Part shown: piece by piece, positions 1-10,096 of the stretch | How positions within the stretch are numbered: the first letter of the stretch is position 1 | Layout of the letters: each line of letters starts with the position of its first letter | DNA from: Apteryx mantelli | Taxonomy: Eukaryota; Chordata; Aves; Apterygiformes; Apterygidae | Assembly: GCF_036417845.1 (NCBI RefSeq) | Contig: NC_089979.1 | Location: forward strand, 6,997,424-7,061,423 | Length of the DNA stretch: 64,000 nt | Direction of reading: 5' to 3' | The notes under the pieces: generated by a model | What the model saw: only the letters and a program-made list of their open reading frames with translations | What the model was told of the DNA's origin: nothing | Databases searched by the model: none | Position numbers and translations under genes: made by a program

Positions 1-486
1 AATATTTTGTTGCAGTCTCTCGGGGAGGAAATATAATTGTAGCACAGAAAATAATTGGTACATTACTCACGTTAGCTCTTTGGGACTGCTTTCCTTCTCT
101 TTTAAATGTTACTCTTTAGCTAGGTTGCTTTTGAAACCAAAACAAAATAAAAAAGAAACCTTTTGCATTTTAAAAGTAGGCTGCTGAGACAGAAGCTCAT
201 GTAAGAGCTGATAGAGAAGGGACTTACTAGGTATAGAACCAAATAATGCATAAATTAGGCTTCTTCACAATATTTTCCTTACATTAAAGAGGTATATAAA
301 GAGGTATATGCTTAATCTCTTTGAAAACATAATACTGTGTTTACATTTTAAACAAAAACACCATTTCTGCTTCATTTTCAACAATGGCATTAATTCTTTA
401 GGTGCGCTGGATACTTATGTGGCAGAAGAGCGCCATGCCATGGCAGGGAGTAAATAATCCAGGAGATTTCTGGCAAGCACAGAGAA
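1..486. other. AT-rich unique sequence, no feature seen
   Basis: No open frame with protein character, no repeat that I recognise and no CpG cluster. The end of this stretch may hold further decayed LINE sequence upstream of the endonuclease fragment, but I cannot align it. Confidence 0.5.
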
Positions 487-645
487 GAATTTTTTTTTGT
501 TTCGGGAGAAGCACCCAAGGGCGGCAGCCTGCTGGACTTGACACTTATGAATAAGGAAACAATGGTCAGAGATGTAAAAGTCGATAGCAGACTGGGCTAC
601 AGTGACCATGAGGTGATGGAGTTTTAGATCCTGATGGAACCTATG
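487..645 (+). pseudogene. CR1-type LINE ORF2 endonuclease fragment (decayed)
   Basis: Reading from 487 in this frame gives a peptide containing the pieces APKGGSLLDL, NKETMVRDVKV and LGYSDHEVMEF. This is the pattern of the C-terminal part of the apurinic-type endonuclease domain in CR1 LINE ORF2, where GG-LLDL, TNKEGLVGDV and a final SDHE-(M/I)-EF are typical. The SDH triad belongs to the conserved endonuclease core. A stop (TAG, 625-627) directly follows the EF, and the downstream ILMEP resembles the usual ILREA, so the copy is dead. It carries no reverse transcriptase part and no CR1 3' tail, so it is an isolated internal fragment about 5 kb from the nearest other CR1. What is seen is the peptide pattern; assignment to CR1 rather than a related LINE clade is from memory of the family. 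Confidence 0.75.
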
Positions 646-3155
646 TTTTGTTTGTTTTTTTTGAGGTTATGTGATCGCACCAGGTTGGACTAAGGGTTCA
701 CTTCCTCCAGAACCCTAAGACTGTACAGCACCAAGTGCTAACGGAAGTGTAAAAAGCCCTTGTGTGGCTCTCGTGATTCATCTAACATGTACACGAAGTC
801 TTGTCCTAATTTCTTCTAGTATTTCATTTGGTTTAACACATGAAATATGATATACAGGATATTTTCTTTCACTTCTCCTATAACTATATCAATTAACCTC
901 ACCCTGGAGAATCTTGGTGACCACACATCCTGAATGACTCAGCCCAGATTTGTTGCTATGCTGTTCATGGGTCAAATCTAAGCTGTGACTGTGGCAGAAA
1001 AAGACATTATCTGCTCACCCCTTATCTCTTGCTTTGGGAAGATAATAAATACTCACAGATCTCTACTGAATGCTTTGTGCATCCTGAAGTAAGTGATGTT
1101 CCTATCATACCACGGACATATCGGAGGCAAAGTCGTTCCTGCTCAGGAGTGATGTGAGAGCAGCTGTGCAAAGCTTGCTGCTCCTAATCCACTGCTCACT
1201 GCAGTACAGCCCATTTGCAAAAGAATTGCTCTTCTGACTGCACATGCGAGCGCTGGTGTGCATGACAAGTGTCATCTTCTCAGAATGAATTTATACTACA
1301 AGAGATCTCAGGAGGAAAAAGGGCTTATTAGACTAAATGGAAAATGATTATTTTTCCACACGGTGTGTCTGGGTCGGTTATTCACAAAGGCTGCTGCCAC
1401 ATACTGATCAAACCAGTTGATTGAAGGGATACTTCAGTCTGCTCAGCAGCTGGCTCTTAAAGAGGCTGGACTGGGGAATGTCCACAGTGAGGGCGACTAA
1501 GTATGCGGTTTTACCATGAGACTTCAAAGCACAAGCACACTGACATCCAGTAAGTGACATACCGATATCTGGCTTCATTATCAAAAACTATGGAAAATTT
1601 ACTGAGCATCTATCACAAAAAAAGCAAATCTCAATTAAACCAGGTTAATCAGCTCTTAACTGTCACGGTAGGGGCAGCCTGATTTCTTATATTGTTTCTC
1701 AGTCCCACAGTGCTGTCCTGTGTTGTTTCTTGATGCTGTTACGTCAGGATTTTCTTTCCTTTCTTTTCTTCTATGGCTTTTACTCCCAGAAGGCACTTTT
1801 TATAGTCTATAGGTGCTGTGCAGAGCCAGTGCCTTCCATCAAGAGGCTTTATCACATCTGTCATGGATGGCTGACTCTCCCTTCACATTTCCTTTTACTT
1901 GTTGCAGTTTTCAAATGGTGTCAATCTAATTTATGTTATACCTGAGTTAGGTTAAATACAAATAACACAGTCTGTGCCACAAGGTCATCCTTTTCTCAGT
2001 TCCTTGCCTGCCAGCTGCCTGGCTATGTTGTTTTGGGGCTGACAATACCGTCTGAGCAGCAGTACTTCCCACTGACTGTGTAAAGCACTTTGCAGCTTGT
2101 GTTGTGGAAGACTTACAGGAATTTCTGTCTTCAGGCTGGGTTATAGATTTGAATAAAGAATGGTATACACAAAGGAATTATCTAGGGACTGTCAACCTAC
2201 ACGTTTCTGGTTCTAGCACATTCTGAACCCAAGGAGAGGACATATTCCTCACAACACCTAAAACACCCTTTGAAAGACTGGGCCATCAGAGGGTAAAATA
2301 GAAGAATATTTTGCCGATGGATTCCAGCTAGGACACAGATACATTGAGAAAGAGCTCCAAAACTGCAGTAAGTTCTTGAAACCTTTAAGATTAAATGAAT
2401 CAAGCAAATTAAACTGAGTCAAGATATGTATTATTCTCCATGACACAGAGTTGATATATTTTTATTTTATCTTCTTGTAACAGATCTTGTTGTTTCTCTG
2501 CCAATGGAGCCTTCATTGACTTCCATAAAAGTCTCACAGAAAGAGGGTTATCAGGATTAGGCCATGAAGGCACAACTTTTCAGAGGTATTGTTTCTGTCA
2601 GAGAAACAAATGGACAAGATTAGAACTGCAAGTAGCAAGTGAGAAAGCCACATTTGCTCCATCTGCACAAAACCATCTTTCTCTCTTAAAGAAACTGAGA
2701 CCTGCTATGAAATCCTGCAAGAGTTGTTCTTAATCTGCAGTTTTAAAAACCTTGAAACTTCATGCATTACAAGACATGTAATGCATAAGATGTATAGGTG
2801 GGGAAAGTCAAAGGAGACAAAAATTCATCCTAAGTCACTTTCTGACTCTGAAGAAAAAGACATGTTTTGTGAAAACACTGAAAGCAAGCTACTGTGAGAG
2901 CAGCCCAAATTAAATGGACTGCAATGCAAAAGGCTACTTTGGAAATTAGGCCTGGAACATGTGACACTCTTGTCATAAATTCCAGAAAGAGATTTTTATA
3001 GTCATCATCTTGATTTCTTTTATAAGTAGAGAAAGTTAACTTCAGCTCACAGAGTCCTGTGGAGCTGAAAAGGAGTTATGAAATGAAACCGAAGGGAATC
3101 ATTGTCTTTAGGAAATATATCAGTATACAAGGAATACTGATCAACTGTTCTACAC
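646..3155. other. Unique AT-rich sequence, no gene seen
   Basis: Only short overlapping open frames on both strands. No LINE, LTR or tRNA-like signature was recognised. A run of ordinary short A/T homopolymers is present. Confidence 0.5.
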
Positions 3156-3206
3156 TATTCCTCCCTTCCTGCCTGTCTCCTATTCCCTTTCCCTTTCCCT
3201 TTTTTC
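3156..3206 (+). repeat. Pyrimidine-rich tract with CCCTTT repeats
   Basis: An almost pure C/T run on the + strand whose core is CCCTTT repeated about three times (3185-3202). It is low-complexity DNA. The facing open frames at 3059-3288 are products of this tract and of neighbouring unique sequence, not genes. Confidence 0.7.
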
Positions 3207-5424
3207 TGCCTTTTGCACGTTGGGAACACAAATTTGTGAAGGGCAAAGAGCTCAAGGTGAAAGCCACAAGACACTGAGATAAGAGCAAGCTCCAAGTCCT
3301 TCCGCATTCTTACATTTCATTTTTTCTGCTCCCGATGCTTTTCAATGGGAGGCAGCTCAGCAATGGGTCATCGAGAGTTCAGAACTATTTAAGTTGCTTC
3401 TGTAAAGAACGAAAGATAAATGTACCAAAACATCACAGAATAAAAAGAGAAAGTGTTTCACATCTACTTAGCTCTAGTAAGTGCTCTGTGATTTGTGACC
3501 GATCAGTCGCAGAGTATTACCAAAGCAGAAGGTCCCTGGTCAAAGTTCCTTGGGCAGATGTAGTGTGTATTTCTGTCCGTGAACTTAAGTGGGCCCATAA
3601 TAGCTGTCAAAACTAAACTCATCAAACACATGTGGACTTGCTCCCACTGCCCTTCAGTGAGGTAATAAATTTCATGTATTACAGGAGGGAAACTGATGAG
3701 CAAAGAGATTAAAGAGCCAGAGAAGAGGATTCTTAAATTGCATTGGTTAAAAGTTTATGGGAAAATATTTCTTGTCATGCAATGGAGTAGATCAGTCAAA
3801 GTTTAAAATTTCTGTGTGAAAAATCAGCTATTTAATGCCAAGAGAACAAAATAGAGCAGTTGTTTTCCAGCAGATTAAATGTTCATCTTCATCCATTCAA
3901 GTTGGTGCAGTTCTTCTGGAGAGTTATATTTGGCTCATTTTTCTCTGTGTCCTATTATGTGAATAAACTCCATTTTCCACTATTCCCTGGTTGTCCCTTT
4001 CCATGGGCGATTATACCAATAATAACCATAATTTTGATTCAGGAATACCAAGGCATCCTTTTTGTGACTAAGCAGAGCTAATGAATGTCTTGACATTTTC
4101 CAGTTATCACTTTTTTGAACCAACAGATTCTATAAAATAAAGTAATTTATATTAGCTTTGCAGATGCCCTGAAACAAAAAGAATATCAATAGCAGGGATG
4201 GAAAGTTCATTTGTAGATCAGAAGCACTTCTTAACATAAAAAGTAATTTCCATTAAACAATTCAAATCATTTAAATGCTTTATTTGCTGAATTTTCTGGT
4301 GTCATTCAGGACAATGCCAATGTTACAGACTTGGGATTTGAACATATAGGTTTTAAAAACACTCTTAAGAACACAGTTGTCTTTCTACTCATATGCACAA
4401 CATAAAAAGATGTGCTATGGTTCTCCTAAAACACTCACCAGTTTTTCATAGCACATAGATATTGTCTTCAGGAGATGATGATCAAAGCTTCCATATTTGA
4501 ATTTCATTATGAACTGAAAGCGCAGACCGAATCTGCCTGCATGTTTGTTACCCTTCGCAGGAACTTCCAGTGAGCTACGGTTCTCATGGCATCTGCGGCC
4601 AACATGATGCAATTTTATGGTCAGGAACTTATAATAATAGTTCTGATCATCACTGCTATTTTGTAGTGGGGTGCACCAACAACCAGAGTTCAGCCACTTA
4701 CTCTAATGGATGAATCGAAATGTCTCTTGGCATTGCTGGAGCCTGTAGTTCACCTAATGACTTCATGTCGTAAACAAAAAATGTCACGTCAGTAAAAGGA
4801 GAGCTATACATTTCTCCTTGGGTAGTTGAAAAGGTTTTTTGTAACATGTATATGATAAGCCTTTGTTAGGTTAACTCCAAGCACTTAAAATAAAAGCCCG
4901 ATAGCTAATTTTAGAAAGTAGTAAATGTGAAAAGATAATGGTGTAGTTATTGCAGATCTGCTTTCTCATAAACCCCTGAAGTAGCAGCCTGTTTGTTCTT
5001 TATTTTTAAATAAACACTGTGTCTCATGAGCATAAATAATTATAAAACAGACACACTTTCATGAGGCTTGATTATCTTGTTGCTGTATACAAAAGTCTAC
5101 AGATCGAAAGCAATTCAACTAATTTTATTGCTTAAAAATTAAATAAATTTATTCTAAAATAAAATAATATATTGAGCTTAATTTATATAAGACTTTATGT
5201 ATAAACATTTAAGAGATTTGAAATAACAAATGCATTCTAATAAGGAAACAGTCACCTACAGGGGAAAAAAAAAAGACAAGTTAACGAACAGTATGGAACT
5301 ATAGAGCGTGAAATTTAGATGGTAATAATGCTTCTCAGCAAAATAGTGCAATCTGGCTTGAATGAAAAGAAGTAGGATCTATCCCTAGTTCTAATAACTT
5401 TCTACCATGTGAGTGAGGAAAGAA
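3207..5424. other. Unique sequence, no gene seen
   Basis: Short open frames only (up to 93 codons at 3335-3616) with no recognised domain. No repeat was identified. Confidence 0.5.
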
Positions 5425-5501
5425 CTTTTTTCAATTTTCCTTTTCAGTTTCTTTTTCCTTTTCCTCCTCCTGCTGCTGCTTCTTCTTTTTCAATTTTTCT
5501 T
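5425..5501 (+). repeat. Pyrimidine-rich tract with a short CTG run
   Basis: C/T-dominated sequence with TTTTCC blocks followed by TCC and CTG triplets (CTG about three times near 5470-5480). Low-complexity DNA with no sign of function. Confidence 0.6.
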
Positions 5502-5734
5502 GCCTGTGTAGATTATCACATCTTCATAACAAGATCTATCTATCTCTTGCATTATCTGTAGCTCTATTCTCATCTGGGACCTCACAGAGATACTGTAATA
5601 CTAAATTATGTTAATGACTCCAATATTTTTCAATATTAAAATACAGTTACAGAAACAGCCCCTCTTTGCTCAATGCTTTGTCTGTTGTACCGTTCAGCCA
5701 AAAATAAATCTGATTTCCTTTTGCTTTAAAGTAC

Positions 5735-6056
5735 TATCAGAGCTGAAGGGAAGAAGGAAAGGTTCTTCTCAGTGGCAGCCAGTGACAAGACAAGGGGCAA
5801 TGGGCACAAACTGAAATACAGGAAATTCCATTAAACCATAAGAAAAAAAAACTTTTTCACTGTGAGGGTGATCAAGCAGTGGAACAGGTTGCCCAGAGAG
5901 GTTATGGTGTCTCCGTCCTTGGAGTTACTCAAAACCTGACTGGACACGGCCCTGGGCAAGCTGCTGTAGTTAACCTGTCTCTGAGCAGTGGGGTTGGACT
6001 AGATGATCTCCCAAGGTCCCTTCCAACCTCAGCTACTCTATGATTCTGTGATTTTA
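5735..6056 (+). mobile_element. CR1 LINE, 5'-truncated, 3' end
   Basis: This stretch follows the CR1 3' region nearly step by step. It has TTCTCAGTGGCAGCCAGTGA, then GGGCACAAACTGAAATACAGG, an A-rich break, TGTGAGGGTGATCAAGCAGT, GGAACAGGTTGCCCAGAGAG, CTCCGTCCTTGGAGTTACTC, and the terminal TTGGACTAGATGATCTCC with CCTTCCAACCTC. It ends in the ATTCTGTG-like octamer tail that CR1 uses instead of poly(A). Only the last ~320 bp is present, which is normal because reverse transcription usually stops early. No open frame remains, and CR1 copies lack clear target duplications. The good match suggests a moderately young copy compared with the other CR1 pieces here. Confidence 0.95.
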
Positions 6057-6814
6057 TAATTTTATCTCAAAGTTTCAGCTAAATTCTGATTATATGATTT
6101 CATTTAAGTGATAGGTCAATATATTATATATAAATATGATTTATTTTATTTATGGGTGGACATCAAAACTTTCCAAAGACCACACTCACTGTGTGCAGGT
6201 TCAAATCACAGAGAATTTATTATATCTGTGACTGATGTCCTCCATGGTTCCTTACCTTCTCATTCAGGTTATAGCATGGTCTTATTCACATCTAATTTCT
6301 GATCTGAGTGTAGCTAACTTCAACTGCCAGCAAGTGGAACTTGTGATGCTTTTTTCCTCAAGAATAAAAAGTCATCCAGTGTCTGAAAGCTTCTTCCAGG
6401 TTCCACTTGAAGGTCTTTCTCTACAAAGACTACAACACTTCACACATTTCTTTACCGGGTCTCAGACGTAACCTTCTTGTCTGATATTCTATTATTCTGT
6501 CAGTAAATCAATGCATTTTCAAAAACCTATTAAACTGTATTTTAAAAATCACCATTCTAGAAACTTCTACAAATTTAAAATACCTACTCAGATGCTACCA
6601 TGTGTTATAAATTATTTAAGTAACTGTATGTGTGATTTTTGTGATTGTCCATTTTTAGTTTGGCCATGAACCCCAAAAGGAAGTATTCACATAACTGGTC
6701 AAGAACTTTGTTCATGCTGCTAAATGGAGAGTTCGTACTCTTTTGTGGTATTTATTTTGTACTAATACAAAAAGCTTCTGAATCACATCTGAATTATATT
6801 TGAGGAATGAAGGA
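6057..6814. other. Unique AT-rich sequence, no gene seen
   Basis: Two overlapping short open frames (6108-6471) have no recognised domain. A tRNA-B-box-like word at 6197-6207 has no matching A box. Confidence 0.5.
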
Positions 6815-6821
6815 TTAACAA

Positions 6822-7335
6822 ACTGCAGCAGTTAGCATAAATTAGACCTAGCTGACAATAGTGACTCCATCGGATAAGGGAATAGTCTAGTTATAAGAAT
6901 AGAGGAGCTCGCTGAGCATAAATAACCAGTTAATCACTGTGAAAGTCGCAAAGGTGTCGAGAACATTTGAGAGAAGAGGCTTTGAGCACCAGCGATGGCG
7001 ATGACCAGTTGTTAGTCACCAAGTGAATATGAACGAGCCAGTCAAGGGTAGCGTATTCCCTACCCAGTCCTATAACTGACAGTATCCAGAGTCACTTGTG
7101 GAGTTAGCCCAGGGGACCCCACGACCTGATCAGGACTACACACAGCATGGCTTGGACAACTACGCTGACCCCCTCACTTTTCTCCTGGGCTGTGTCATCT
7201 CCCCTGCAGAACAGGGAAGTTGTGTAGTCCATAAAAATTGCATATATCTGTGATTAAATTGTTTTGAAGCCCAAGTCCCTTTAGTCTCAGTGGTGTCATT
7301 TGGTCTTAAACCACAATACGGAGTCACCTTCTGAT
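6822..7335 (+). mobile_element. Candidate old LTR (boundaries uncertain)
   Basis: This block has about a dozen CpG dinucleotides in 460 bp while its flanks have almost none, indicating different origin or age. Its layout is compatible with a retroviral LTR on the + strand: a possible TG start at 6824 (TGCAGCAGTTAG), an ATAAAA TATA-like word near 7231, an ATTAAA poly(A) signal at 7253-7258, and a possible CA end after AAACCACA near 7315. I could not find a convincing target-site duplication, so the ends are not fixed. It could instead be another repeat type or a conserved unique segment. No internal retroviral coding sequence is adjacent. Confidence 0.35.
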
Positions 7336-7531
7336 GAATTATGCTTCTCTGATGAGTTTTGCTAATCAACTTTTACTTTTTTTCTATTTTTTCCCTATGA
7401 TAGAAATATTCTATTTTTGTGACCTTAATGACAGAAAAGGAAAAACACCACCACCAACAAAAAAAACTTTATTTATGCAAACTGTGCTCCTAGTTCCATA
7501 AGTATAATGAGTTTTTCTGGGGGAAAAAAAT

Positions 7532-7573
7532 ACACACACACACACACACATATGTGTGTGTGTGTGTGTGTGT
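7532..7573. repeat. AC/TG dinucleotide palindrome
   Basis: About ten AC units run directly into about ten TG units through a central CATATG (7549-7554). Positions 7532-7571 form a perfect 40-bp inverted repeat. Alternating purine-pyrimidine sequence can adopt Z-DNA, and the symmetry allows cruciform extrusion. The open frame reading His-Thr repeats across it is a by-product. Confidence 0.95.
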
Positions 7574-8735
7574 ACATATAGTTTTATAGAAATCCTAAAG
7601 GCCATGTCTCTACTGCAGACACTGTGACTATAAGCTAATGCCCAAAGTTCTGAGATGCAAAACTACCTAGCTGGAGAACCAGAAATAATCTAAATATGGT
7701 AGCTTTTAGTTCAGAAGAGACTCCAGAACCTGTAGGATGAGCTGTGCAAGATCTGTGCTTGTTTAGTTTCCTGTCTCTATCCTAAGTAGACATCGTTATT
7801 TGGACTAATGAACGGAGAAGTTCTTTGTCGCCACAACAGGAACAGCAGTATCCCACTCAGATTGGGATTCTCACCTAACTTTTGAGATACCGGTTAGATG
7901 TCCGTCTCTCTGCTAGACATGTGGTCTGCCTTTATTATCGATGGAAATAAAGGTTGATTACCTGAGAATGATTAATCTGGTATAACAGAGATACCTAACT
8001 TAGTCTGAATTAAATGACTTTCAGGAGATGAGCCTGAAACTCAGACCTGAAACTTTACTTCAAGGAGTTAAACTTTCCAACTCCTAAGGTAAGGTGCATG
8101 ATACTTTACCCAAAAGCTGCATAACATCAGTTATTATTCTTTGTATTGCTGTATGGGCTATTTAAATAAATGGCTTTATGCCATCATACGAAGTTAGACA
8201 CAGAAAACGCCACACGCACAGTGCAGTCATCAGTTATTGTAAGGATGGCAGAAATATGCTGTGTGGAAAATGCTTTCCATCTTTGATCTCTACAGTAAGA
8301 TGGTGTTTTTGGACATTGCTTGCCTAATTTAATGGTGATGGCAGTTTCCTTTTTACCTTTATCTTCCCCGGTCATAATTTAGAGCTGGAGAGCAAACATA
8401 AACATATACTACTTAAATGCTGAGCCCCCTAAGGCTGTCAGTGAAACATGAAGGCTATAGTCTGCAATGTTCTTCTGCATCTCCCTCTTTTCTTTACCAG
8501 AATGAAATATGTTGGGTAGATTGGTTGTTGCTGCGCTAATCATCACCAGCTGCTCATAATTGTCTAACAGTTACAGGTGCAGCAGTTTGCTGCTGTGCTC
8601 TAGGCCTCCAATCTGCTCTTCCGAAACAGCTCTGCAGCAGAAAGGTTTTTGGTTTTTTTTCCCCTCTCCTTTGCAAATATTCAAGGAATCCATCTGAAAA
8701 GCTTTTTTGTGCAAAATACATTATCCTGTTCAATC
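7574..8735. other. Mostly unique sequence; possible ancient interspersed repeat at 7855-8060
   Basis: At 7855-8060 there are words such as GGGATTCTCACCTAAC, GGTTAGATGTC and GGAAATAAAGGTTGATTACC. These recall decayed interspersed repeats that I have seen in bird and turtle DNA, but I cannot name the family. The remainder shows nothing recognisable. Confidence 0.25.
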
Positions 8736-8825
8736 TCTCTCTCTCTCTTTTTTTTCTTCTCAGTAAAGAAGTATAGTTAGTTAAGCAATAACAGTGAGCT
8801 GCTAAGAATCGCCGGTCACCAGGAG
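8736..8825 (+). other. Strong splice-acceptor-like tract with a possible 62-nt non-coding exon
   Basis: A CT microsatellite and T run end in TTCTTCTCAG at 8763, a near-ideal 3' splice site. Sixty-two bases later GAG|GTAAAG (junction 8825/8826) matches a 5' splice site. All three frames of 8764-8825 contain stops, so any exon would be non-coding. Long pyrimidine runs next to an AG arise often by chance in AT-rich DNA, so this is only a prediction. Confidence 0.15.
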
Positions 8826-9865
8826 GTAAAGATGGGTAAATATGTTCCTTTACATGTTATCTCTTGTCTGTTAGAAGGGGCTTTAATAGAGGAAATAGAA
8901 GAAAAATATTGAAGTCATAAATTCAATCCCTTTCTGCATCATGAAGGACCACAGTGATGCAGAAAAATGGTAACTGTGAGAAAAACAAAGTTCCTTTGAA
9001 ACACAGCTGTGGTGCTGTGGAAAGCAGGGACTGTTAAAATATGGCTTAACCCATTCTGATGAAATTATATAAACAGAATCCTGTTTACTAAAATATATAT
9101 GAAATGTCTATTTCTAACCTATTTTATGGAAGGGAGCAAGGCAGTAGGCATCAATCTCAATGAAATATGAATCGAATCACTCCCTCTCCTGCAAGTTATT
9201 CAATTTTTTTTGGTAACTGATACGTGTACTGTAAAAAAGGTAACCAAGCCTTTGTTATTCTGTCTCCGCCATTTTAGAAATAACAATGTTGATCGTGTTG
9301 TCACCAGATACGCATTTCCACATCATCTAATATCTCTGGCTCTTGCACTTTTATATAAAAATTAAGAATGGAGTGGCTGTTTGCTTTTCTCAGATCAAAT
9401 ATCTGCCTCTAGCGAAGAGACACAAACTCAAAAGAATTCCCTTGCCCACCCCCCTTCCACACATACATTCCCTTTATTATTATTTGGTATCCAAAATTCA
9501 ATCTATTAAGAGGTTGCAGCCTAGTCTCCTATTTTCCAAGGAATACAATAGTAGGAATAATTTTCCCTTACTTTTCCTTCTGATCCACCAATGAAATAAA
9601 ACATTATTTGCTTTCTGTGCAGTGCAAAGAGATGCTGATTACTGATTTTATCCAAGCATTATCTGACATTGGCAATGTATCCACATTTCCATATGTAGGA
9701 GTTTTGGGTGCCTTGCTGGCCAGTAACATCCCAATCCGGTTGAGGACTAGGAAAAAGATGTCTGTTAAGATTTGCACTAAGCACCGTCCTGTCCTACTAA
9801 ACTATCAATTTCTGAAAAACTACAGTGAAGTTCTTCATGGGTCTGGGCAATTGTGAAAGGTATTA
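8826..9865. other. Unique sequence, no gene seen
   Basis: Short open frames at 9343-9594 and 9608-9856 have no recognisable domains or splice context that I trust. Confidence 0.5.
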
Positions 9866-9869
9866 TTAA

Positions 9870-9909
9870 GTAGATATATCTCAAAGTTATTACTCATAGA
9901 TATATCTAC
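9870..9909. repeat. Short perfect inverted repeat
   Basis: GTAGATATATCT at 9870-9881 is the exact reverse complement of AGATATATCTAC at 9898-9909, with a 16-base spacer. It could form a hairpin or small cruciform. No transposon context was found. Confidence 0.85.
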
Positions 9910-10078
9910 CCAATAAATCTATTCACAATTAGCACTTATTCCATTGCCAGGGATTAGTATTTCCAGCCAGTTTACGTGTCATTATTAATCATATTCTTAA
10001 GCATAAGACTAGATTTTTTCCTGATAAGAAATATATATTTTTAAAAGTTTAGTAAATCAAGCAAAGAGCTAAGTGCTA

Positions 10079-10096
10079 GTATATATATATATATTT
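10079..10096. repeat. TA dinucleotide run followed by T run
   Basis: About eight TA units followed by a short poly(T). A simple repeat. Confidence 0.85.

Noticed and set aside
6195..6210. tRNA B-box-like word GGTTCAAATCAC
   Set aside because: No A box upstream and no cloverleaf.
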